Shown here: positions 1-4,398 of the stretch, in pieces
Position numbering within the stretch: the stretch's first letter is position 1
How the letters are laid out: every line of letters begins with the position of its first letter
Assembly: GCA_905373785.1 (NCBI GenBank)
Contig: CAJPUK010000121.1
Location: forward strand, 1 to 6,483
Reading direction: 5' to 3'
Length of the DNA: 6,483 nucleotides
From: an uncultured Johnsonella sp.
GTDB lineage: Bacteria; Bacillota; Clostridia; Lachnospirales; Lachnospiraceae
Notes under the pieces: model-generated
Told to the model about the DNA's origin: nothing
What the model saw: only the letters and a program-made list of their open reading frames with translations
Databases searched by the model: none
Position numbers and translations under genes: made by a program

Positions 1-47
1 GTACACACTCAGAAAAATATTCATCGTTTTTGGTATACTTATTTTGC
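1..47 (-). repeat. Fragment of the ~160-bp palindromic repeat (cut by the window edge)
   Basis: These 47 bases are the exact reverse complement of 371-417, which is part of the full repeat copy at 361-519. The match stops after base 47: the outermost arm (the part reading atcgttc in the other copies) is missing and unrelated AT-rich sequence follows. The rest of the element, if present, lies to the left of the window. Seen directly: 47/47 identity in inverted orientation. Inferred: this is a third family member that has lost or exchanged one end. It has the same orientation as the copy at 3403-3568. Confidence 0.8.
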
Positions 48-360
48 AATATAAAATCCTCAACTTTCCAAGTTGTTTATATGCTTGAACCTACGGCATT
101 GTAGCGATTTAAAATACACATGAAACAGTAATTGGTTTAAATATATTACAGTTTGGGCAGCTTAGATATACATTTATAATATACACCTGAAAGCAAGCTT
201 TCATTTGATATATTATAAATGTATATCTATCGGGCTACAGTTTACGGTTGGAATTTACCTTCATCTAACTTATAAATAAAAATTAAACATTTTTATTTTG
301 TTGAAGAATTATAAATACTGCTTAAACTCTGACTTAAACATCACTAAGTCGGTACACTGG
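48..360. other. Non-coding AT-rich region with several hairpins
   Basis: No credible gene was found on either strand here. The region lies beyond the 3' end of the minus-strand response regulator and between two inverted copies of the repeat. It contains a small hairpin at 61-75 (6-bp arms, 3-base loop), the large hairpin at 164-228, an A/T-only hairpin at 274-298 (10-bp arms, 5-base loop) and a small one at 331-350 (6-bp arms). The plus-strand reading frame opening at 298 runs through the repeat and antisense to the regulator gene, so I do not count it as a gene. No convincing promoter was found. Confidence 0.6.
164..228. repeat. Long perfect hairpin with nested inner stem
   Basis: Bases 164-183 and 209-228 are perfect 20-bp inverted repeats. 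Inside them, 188-194 and 197-203 form a second 7-bp stem with only two bases between the arms. The structure is nearly all A/T in the outer arms and has no T-run at either end, so it is not a classical intrinsic terminator. An identical 8-base direct repeat (tacagttt) lies on each side, at 147-154 and 236-243. It could be a remnant of a small palindromic mobile element, a cruciform-forming site, or the folded part of a transcript. Its role is not known. Confidence 0.7.
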
Positions 361-519
361 TGCATCGTTCGCAAAATAAGTATACCAAAAACGATGAATA
401 TTTTTCTGAGTGTGTACATCAAAAAACGCAGGCGTAGTGGGGCTACGCTGAGGATTTTTGATGTATGCAATCAGGAAAAGATACAAGTTGTTTGGTGTAG
501 TTATTTAAGAAACGATGCA
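361..519 (+). repeat. Full copy 1 of a ~160-bp palindromic interspersed repeat
   Basis: The ends are imperfect inverted repeats: 361-369 pairs with 511-519 and 374-389 pairs with 491-506, with one four-base internal mismatch (370-373 against 507-510). Further in, 406-409 pairs with 471-474 and 415-425 with 455-465. The tip is a 6-bp stem, 432-437 with 443-448, with a five-base loop. The element therefore folds end to end into one long imperfect hairpin. A second copy at 3403-3568, inverted, is about 89% identical by hand alignment (16 mismatches and one gap over 156 positions). It begins immediately after the stop codon of the minus-strand response regulator, so transcripts of that gene would carry it in the 3' UTR. 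It encodes no transposase. Possible identities are a MITE, a REP/BIME-like structured repeat or a structured RNA. Confidence 0.85.
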
Positions 520-1284
520 TTAGCCGCTTACTCCCTGCTTAAATTGCTTAGGGCTTATATTAAAGACCTTTTTGAATTTGCTTATAAAGTAATTGACATC
601 AGAGTACCCTACAGCCCGGGATATTTGTTCGTTACTCATATCACTGCTTAAAAGCAAAAGTTTAGCCTGTTCCATCCTCTTCATACTTACATATTCCTGA
701 AAGTTTAAGCCGTAGATTTGCTTTATAACGCTGCTTAAGTAGTTGCTGTTAAACCCAAGCTCTTTTGCCATTAAAGACAGAGAAAAAGAGCTGTTAAAAA
801 TATATTTGTCAAAGTAATTTGATATATCCTTAAAATTGTCATTGGAAAAATCAGGTTGTACAAGTGTAGAATTAGTAGTTATTTTAACAAACTCCTCATG
901 TAGCTTGTCTTCATCAATCAATTTTGCGAGTTTTTTTAATAAAGGTTCTATATCATTTTTTGAGACCGGCTTCAATAAATAATCATCGACACCGGCTCTT
1001 ATGGCTGCCTGTGCATATTCAAAGTAATCATAGCCGCTTATAATAACTACTTTGACAAGGGGAAAATCTTGTTTTATCTTACCTGCAAGGCTAAGTCCGT
1101 CCATGATCGGCATATTGATATCAAGAAAAACTATATCTATTTTCTTACTTTGCATAAGCTTAAAAGCCGATAAGCCGTCAGAGGCTTCAAGTATCTCATC
1201 AATTCCTATACTTGAAAGGGAACTTATGGTTTTAATGCCCCTTCTTATAAGAGGTTCGTCATCAACCAATAAAAGTTTATACAC
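520..1284 (-). CDS. YesN-type response regulator (REC domain + AraC-type HTH)
   Basis: A 254-residue cytoplasmic transcription factor of the two-component class. The receiver domain spans about residues 2-123: acidic pair Asp8/Asp9, phosphoacceptor Asp55 in FLDINMP, Ser83 in IISGYDYFEYA and Lys105 in LLKP are all present. After a linker, an AraC/XylS DNA-binding domain occupies about 155-250, with one helix-turn-helix near 168-189 and a second in the conserved ISRAVGYSDVNYFISKFKK region. The GTG start at 1284 is chosen because an AAAGGAG site lies five bases upstream; the ATG at 1308 would add eight residues and has no such site. The gene follows the MsrAB gene on the same strand with a 45-base gap, suggesting co-transcription. 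YesN-type regulators usually pair with a YesM-type kinase; none is in the window. Targets are unknown; control of the adjacent msr gene is only an inference. Confidence 0.9.
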   Translation of the reverse strand: MYKLLLVDDEPLIRRGIKTISSLSSIGIDEILEASDGLSAFKLMQSKKIDIVFLDINMPIMDGLSLAGKIKQDFPLVKVVIISGYDYFEYAQAAIRAGVDDYLLKPVSKNDIEPLLKKLAKLIDEDKLHEEFVKITTNSTLVQPDFSNDNFKDISNYFDKYIFNSSFSLSLMAKELGFNSNYLSSVIKQIYGLNFQEYVSMKRMEQAKLLLLSSDMSNEQISRAVGYSDVNYFISKFKKVFNISPKQFKQGVSG

Positions 1285-1289
1285 AAAAA

Positions 1290-1296
1290 CTCCTTT
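1290..1296 (-). promoter_or_regulatory. Ribosome binding site deciding the GTG start of the response regulator
   Basis: Read on the minus strand this is AAAGGAG, followed by five T residues and then GTG (1284-1282). The first residues after it (YKLLLVDDE) are the normal beginning of a receiver domain. The upstream in-frame ATG at 1308 lies outside any good Shine-Dalgarno context. Confidence 0.75.
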
Positions 1297-1329
1297 CAGG
1301 GCTGCCATAACTGCTTAAGACAGCCTTCT

Positions 1330-2508
1330 TTAATCAAATAATCCCTTTAAATAACCATAACCTTCTTCATCCATTTTCTCATAAGGTATGAATCTTAGAG
1401 AGGCGGAATTAATACAATACCTCAGTCCGCCGCTTTCTTTCGGACCGTCATCAAATACATGCCCCAGATGGATATCGGCACTACGACTTCTTACTTCCGT
1501 ACGATTCATATTGAAACTGTTATCCTCTGAATACTTAATCAAATCCTTTGATATAGGTTTTGAAAAACTTGGCCAACCGCAGCCTGAGGAAAATTTATCG
1601 GTTGAAGAAAAAAGCGGTTCTCCTGAGGTTATATCCACATAAATGCCTTTTTCAAAATTATTCCAGTACTCATTGGAAAAAGCACGCTCGGTGTCATTTT
1701 TAAGGGCTACATTATATTGTGTATCACTTAACTTGGCTTTAAGCTCTTCATCAGAGGGTTTTGTATATTTATCCTCATCTATAATAGGCTCACTTGCCTT
1801 ATTTAAGTCTATATGACAATAACCTGTAGGATTCTTCTTAAGATAGTCCTGGTGATATTCTTCAGCCTTGAAAAACTGTTTTAAAGGAAGTACCTCCACT
1901 ACTATAGGTGCTTGATAGCTGTTCTGCTCTTTTTTAAGTACCTCTTCAATAATCTGCTTATCCGCTTCGTCAGTATAATACACACCGCTTCTGTACTGAG
2001 TACCTCTATCATTGCCCTGCTTATTAAGACTTGTGGGGTCTACCACTCTAAGATAGTATTTAAGTAAGGTTTTTAGACTAATTTCATCAGGATTATATGT
2101 AACCTTTACTGTTTCCGCGTGTCCGCTGTTATGATATACCAAATCCTCATAAGAGGGATTTTCTGTATTACCGTTAGCGTAACCGCTTACTGCATCCAAA
2201 ACTCCGGGAATTTTTTCAATATAAGCTTCAATTCCCCAAAAGCAGCCTCCTGCAAGATATATGTCTTTACTTTTTGTATTATCTATATTAACAGCCTGTG
2301 TATTTGAATTCATACCTGCCTCCTTATTTTTATTATTATCTGTGTTTGCTACAGTATTGTTATCAGCCAATGCCCTGCCTTTATTAAATTTGGGAGCTAT
2401 ATGTGCCAAGCAAAAGAAAATACTAAAGCACAGCATAACTGAAAAAAATACTTTACCAAACCTTCCTAATGATACAACATATTTTTTTATAATGTCAAAT
2501 ATATGCAT
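1330..2508 (-). CDS. msrAB: Membrane-anchored or secreted MsrA-MsrB fusion, bifunctional methionine sulfoxide reductase
   Basis: A 392-residue enzyme that reduces both the S and R forms of methionine sulfoxide, repairing oxidised proteins. Residues 1-18 are basic/polar and 19-36 form one hydrophobic segment, followed by an Asn/Thr-rich linker to about residue 80, so the catalytic part should face outside. The MsrA domain (about 82-236) has GCFWG with nucleophile Cys89, YHQDYL at 218-223 and NPTGYC ending at Cys231, the likely recycling cysteine. The MsrB domain (about 262-378) has SSGCGWPSF with likely resolving Cys310, HLGHVF, and catalytic Cys365 in RYCINSASLRF. The two CxxC zinc motifs of many MsrB proteins are absent, so this is the zinc-free type seen in Neisseria PilB. 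Unlike PilB there is no N-terminal thioredoxin-like domain, so reducing power must come from another protein, not in the window. A GGAGGAAGG site precedes the ATG. The response regulator gene follows on the same strand. Confidence 0.95.
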   Translation of the reverse strand: MHIFDIIKKYVVSLGRFGKVFFSVMLCFSIFFCLAHIAPKFNKGRALADNNTVANTDNNKNKEAGMNSNTQAVNIDNTKSKDIYLAGGCFWGIEAYIEKIPGVLDAVSGYANGNTENPSYEDLVYHNSGHAETVKVTYNPDEISLKTLLKYYLRVVDPTSLNKQGNDRGTQYRSGVYYTDEADKQIIEEVLKKEQNSYQAPIVVEVLPLKQFFKAEEYHQDYLKKNPTGYCHIDLNKASEPIIDEDKYTKPSDEELKAKLSDTQYNVALKNDTERAFSNEYWNNFEKGIYVDITSGEPLFSSTDKFSSGCGWPSFSKPISKDLIKYSEDNSFNMNRTEVRSRSADIHLGHVFDDGPKESGGLRYCINSASLRFIPYEKMDEEGYGYLKGLFD

Positions 2509-2514
2509 AATAAG

Positions 2515-2524
2515 CCTTCCTCCA
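2515..2524 (-). promoter_or_regulatory. Ribosome binding site of msrAB
   Basis: Read on the minus strand the segment is tggaggaagg. It offers two overlapping Shine-Dalgarno cores, with the nearer AAGG six bases before the ATG at 2508. This supports the annotated start and therefore the presence of the N-terminal hydrophobic segment in the protein. Confidence 0.7.
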
Positions 2525-2588
2525 TAATATTTATAAAAATAGTTACTATAATTATAATAAACTAAAGCTGATATAAATAAAATAGAAT

Positions 2589-2617
2589 TTGATAAGAAAA
2601 AACTGTGTTTTTGTCAG
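2589..2617 (-). promoter_or_regulatory. Possible sigma-A promoter for msrAB and the response regulator
   Basis: On the minus strand, CTGACA (2617-2612) and TATCAA (2594-2589) are separated by 17 bases, matching the housekeeping consensus at five of six and four of six positions. The start of transcription would be about 75 bases upstream of the msrAB ATG. A perfect TATAAT also occurs nearer the gene (2556-2551) but without a good -35 element at the right distance. The intergenic region is so AT-rich that chance matches are likely. Confidence 0.35.
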
Positions 2618-2671
2618 ATGATTATTATTAAAACTTATCTCAATTAATATATGGCTTAATCCCAATATCAA

Positions 2672-2680
2672 TGCTATACT
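2672..2680 (+). promoter_or_regulatory. Extended -10 promoter element for the DUF6935-like gene
   Basis: The sequence TGCTATACT contains the extended -10 TGn followed by TATACT (five of six consensus positions). It lies about 65 bases upstream of the start codon at 2748. No good -35 hexamer is present 16-18 bases upstream, which is typical when an extended -10 carries the promoter. It drives the strand opposite to msrAB, so the 239-base gap would be a divergent promoter region. Confidence 0.45.
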
Positions 2681-2747
2681 GGACACAGATAGCAGTTTTG
2701 ACTGATGAAACTGTTGTAAAGAAAAAATATTTAAGTAGGAGGTTTAT

Positions 2748-3239
2748 ATGGAAAAGTTTACATTTGCCTATGTACCTAAAAGTGTTGAAGAGTTAAAAGC
2801 TCTGCCGGAGTCGGATATGGATTCCCCCTACAAGAGTGCAGCCCTTGCCATGCTTGTACTTTGTAATTATAAAAATGATGTGGAAGGCACATACAGTATG
2901 TTGGACTTTTTAAAAGGTCCCGAACCTTTAAACCCTTATGAAAAAAAGTTTTTAAGAGATAGGTTAAGAGATAAAGAGTATAAGCCTTTTTCATTTTTTG
3001 AGGGTGCCAATGTTGATAACGATTATACTCCCACTCTCCCTTTAACTATTGTCATAAGCGAGACACCTTATTCTTTTAGAGAAGATAATTGGGCAACACT
3101 TTATATTAAAAGCGGCGGTGCGGACAGCCCAAGACCTATAAAGTTTCGCAGAAAGCCTTCTACAAATCAGTGGTTTGTTAATGAGATACAATGTCTGTCG
3201 GATATAAGAACTCCAAAGTCGAGTGATCCTTGGGCTTAA
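2748..3239 (+). CDS. DUF6935-like conserved hypothetical protein
   Basis: A soluble, acidic-looking protein of 163 residues with no signal peptide or membrane segment, so probably cytoplasmic. The start is well supported by TAGGAGG five bases before the ATG. From memory it resembles the Firmicutes family annotated DUF6935: an N-terminal VEELKALPE stretch (about residues 13-21), the central GPEPLNPYEKKFLRDRL block (57-73), YKPFSFFEGA (77-86) and a C-terminal part with SGGADSPRPIKFRRKPS and a terminal DPWA. The N-terminal half looks helical and the C-terminal half strand-rich. No catalytic or DNA-binding motif is recognised, and its function is unknown. It stands alone, divergent from msrAB, with over 500 non-coding bases after it. 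The family name is a recollection and has not been searched. Confidence 0.85.
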   Translation: MEKFTFAYVPKSVEELKALPESDMDSPYKSAALAMLVLCNYKNDVEGTYSMLDFLKGPEPLNPYEKKFLRDRLRDKEYKPFSFFEGANVDNDYTPTLPLTIVISETPYSFREDNWATLYIKSGGADSPRPIKFRRKPSTNQWFVNEIQCLSDIRTPKSSDPWA

Positions 3240-3330
3240 TCAGTGTAATGTATCATTGATATTTAATTAATATCAGCAATAGTAGAGTAAATCTCAAGTT
3301 TCTTTAATTATAGGCTTGCTGTTTGCCGTG

Positions 3331-3587
3331 TTTATTTATTTAAGAAACAATCACTATATGCAAGCAAGCTTTACTATAGCAAACAGATATAGTATACTGA
3401 TACCGGTGCATCATTTCTTGAATAAGTACAGCAAATAACTTGTCTTTTTTCCTGATTGCATACATCAAAACCTTTAGCGTAGCCACACTGCGCCTGTGTT
3501 CTTTGATGTACACACTCAGTAAAATATTCATCGTTTTTGCTATACTTATTTTGCGAACGATGTACCGGCGCATCTTAAATAAATAAA
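3331..3587. repeat. 15-bp inverted repeat enclosing repeat copy 2
   Basis: Bases 3331-3345 and 3573-3587 are perfect reverse complements (tttatttatttaaga and its complement), placed outside the ends of repeat copy 2. The left arm, read on with the following bases (to about 3350), resembles the outer right arm of repeat copy 1 (about 502-515: ttatttaagaaac). It may therefore be a leftover arm of another, damaged element into which copy 2 was inserted, or an outer extension of the same palindrome. Confidence 0.55.
3403..3568 (-). repeat. Full copy 2 of the ~160-bp palindromic interspersed repeat
   Basis: This copy is inverted relative to copy 1 (361-519) and about 89% identical over the core (3407-3561 against 364-519). 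Its ends are imperfect inverted repeats: 3403-3407 (ccggt) pairs with 3564-3568, and 3421-3436 pairs largely with 3535-3550. The inner stem around 3461-3470 and 3501-3510 and the tip hairpin are retained, the latter with one mismatch. Where copy 1 has the pair C385-G495, this copy has G-C (bases 3540 and 3431, element strand), which keeps the stem. A one-base deletion relative to copy 1 at the right side of the inner stem changes the reading frame, which argues against a coding role. No target-site duplication was found. Confidence 0.85.
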
Positions 3588-3632
3588 TCAGTTTTGCCGC
3601 TTGGTCTTTACAGGTAATCAACTTGTAAGTCG

Positions 3633-3648
3633 GCGTAGTTTGCTACGC
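3633..3648 (+). repeat. Small hairpin with the same tip sequence as the repeat element
   Basis: The arms GCGTAG (3633-3638) and CTACGC (3643-3648) enclose the loop TTTG. The same six-base arms form the tip of repeat copy 1 (432-437 and 443-448), although flanking sequence is not obviously related. It is followed by a pyrimidine-rich stretch (tctctttcgtt), not a clean T-run, so terminator function is doubtful. Confidence 0.5.
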
Positions 3649-3696
3649 TCTCTTTCGTTGCCTTTTATCTGAAAAGTAAAAAGTGAAACAGTCCGG

Positions 3697-3725
3697 TTGT
3701 TATATGAACGCTATACCGGTATCAA
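3697..3725 (+). promoter_or_regulatory. Possible promoter of the DUF1836-deacetylase operon
   Basis: TTGTTA (3697-3702) and TATCAA (3720-3725) are spaced by 17 bases, each matching the sigma-A consensus at four of six positions. A 10-bp perfect palindrome, ataccggtat (3713-3722), overlaps the -10 element and could be an operator, but a chance occurrence cannot be excluded. The start codon at 3770 lies about 45 bases downstream. Confidence 0.35.
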
Positions 3726-3756
3726 AAGTCTTAAAATAAAATAAGTTTTAAGCTTA

Positions 3757-3763
3757 GATGGAG
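3757..3763 (+). promoter_or_regulatory. Ribosome binding site deciding the DUF1836 gene start
   Basis: GATGGAG lies six T residues before the ATG at 3770. The earlier in-frame ATG at 3758 is part of this very site and has no Shine-Dalgarno of its own, so the start at 3770 is preferred and four residues are dropped. Confidence 0.65.
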
Positions 3764-3769
3764 TTTTTT

Positions 3770-4366
3770 ATGCTTAGTAACAGAGATATACTAAAAAAAA
3801 TACTTAGAAGAATAAGAGAAGCTTCCTATGTGGAGCCGGAAGATATACCCAGTATTGAGTTATATATGGATCAAGTCACTACATTTATGGATGAGCACCT
3901 TAAGAACAATAAAAGACATCCAAGTGACAAGGCATTGACAAAGACTATGATTAATAATTATACAAAAAATCGTCTTTTGCCTGCACCTGTGAAAAAGAAA
4001 TACAGTAAAGAACATATGTTACTTCTTTTATTCATATATTATTTTAAAAATTTGCTTACATTTTCAGATATAGAAAATATTTTTAAGCCTATTACCAACC
4101 TGCATTTTTCCAATAAAGAAAAATCGGGCATAGACTTGGAAGACATATATAAAGAAATTATCAGACTTAATAAACCGGATGTCTATGAGCTGCAAAAGGA
4201 TATTATAAGGAAGTTTAAAAAGGCGGGCAAGAGTTTTGAAGGGGCGGATAAGGAGCAAAGAGAGCAACTCATACTTTTTGCCTTCATATGCGACCTCGCT
4301 TTTGATGTATATATGAAAAAGCAGATTATAGAGCAAATATCCGATTATTTGGCAGAACTTGATTAA
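3770..4366 (+). CDS. DUF1836 family protein, probable HTH regulator
   Basis: A 198-residue, mostly helical, lysine-rich cytoplasmic protein without signal peptide. It matches the DUF1836 family as I recall it: a conserved N-terminal block (IPSIELYMDQVTTFMDEHL, about residues 26-44), then LTKTMINNYTKNRLLPAPVKKKYSKEH (about 57-83), followed by a hydrophobic helix LLLLFIYYFKNLL. The middle block resembles the helix-turn-helix and wing of MerR-like proteins, so DNA binding is likely, but no target is known. The ATG at 3770 has a GATGGAG site six bases upstream. It is followed after 32 bases by the secreted deacetylase gene on the same strand, so the two are probably co-transcribed and it may regulate that operon; this is inference. 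Function beyond the family assignment is unknown. Confidence 0.85.
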   Translation: MLSNRDILKKILRRIREASYVEPEDIPSIELYMDQVTTFMDEHLKNNKRHPSDKALTKTMINNYTKNRLLPAPVKKKYSKEHMLLLLFIYYFKNLLTFSDIENIFKPITNLHFSNKEKSGIDLEDIYKEIIRLNKPDVYELQKDIIRKFKKAGKSFEGADKEQREQLILFAFICDLAFDVYMKKQIIEQISDYLAELD

Positions 4367-4382
4367 CATTGTTTCAGTTAAT

Positions 4383-4388
4383 AGGAGG
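4383..4388 (+). promoter_or_regulatory. Ribosome binding site of the deacetylase gene (GTG start)
   Basis: A perfect AGGAGG lies ten bases before the GTG at 4399. The spacing is rather long, but a TAA at 4393-4395 closes the frame just upstream, so no earlier start exists, and the GTG gives a complete signal peptide. Confidence 0.7.
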
Positions 4389-4398
4389 TTATTAAAAA

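Larger units (their letters stand above)
3240..3769. other. Long intergenic region carrying repeats and the next gene's promoter
   Basis: About 530 bases lie between the DUF6935-like gene and the DUF1836 gene without a credible gene. They contain full repeat copy 2 (3403-3568), an extra 15-bp inverted repeat around it (3331-3345 with 3573-3587), a separate small hairpin (3633-3648) and a possible promoter (3697-3725). The weak A/T hairpin near 3256-3283 lacks a T-run, so no clear terminator for the upstream gene was found. A minus-strand frame between 3340 and 3621 exists only because it runs through the repeat. Confidence 0.6.

Noticed and set aside
61..75. Small hairpin as a terminator
   Set aside because: The stem is 6 bp with a three-base loop and only a short T stretch on the plus strand, where no gene lies upstream in the window.
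1..519. CRISPR array
   Set aside because: The repeats are inverted and unevenly spaced, with no series of direct repeats and spacers, and no cas gene is present.
361..519. Insertion sequence
   Set aside because: It has terminal inverted repeats but encodes no transposase and shows no target-site duplication, so at most it is a non-autonomous element.
298..651. Plus-strand reading frame of 117 codons
   Set aside because: It starts with TTG without a ribosome binding site, runs through the palindromic repeat and then antisense to the response regulator. Its resemblance to the frame at 3340-3621 comes from the shared repeat, and a one-base indel breaks the shared frame.
1282..1308. ATG start at 1308 for the response regulator
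   Set aside because: The eight extra residues are unlike a receiver-domain start, and the AAAGGAG site sits between this ATG and the GTG at 1284.
3256..3283. Intrinsic terminator after the DUF6935-like gene
   Set aside because: Only a weak A/T stem (tgatatt with aatatca) is present and no T-run follows.
3340..3621. Minus-strand reading frame of 93 codons
   Set aside because: It is open only because it crosses repeat copy 2 and has no convincing ribosome site. The similarity to 298-651 is explained by the repeat, and the frame is not conserved between copies.
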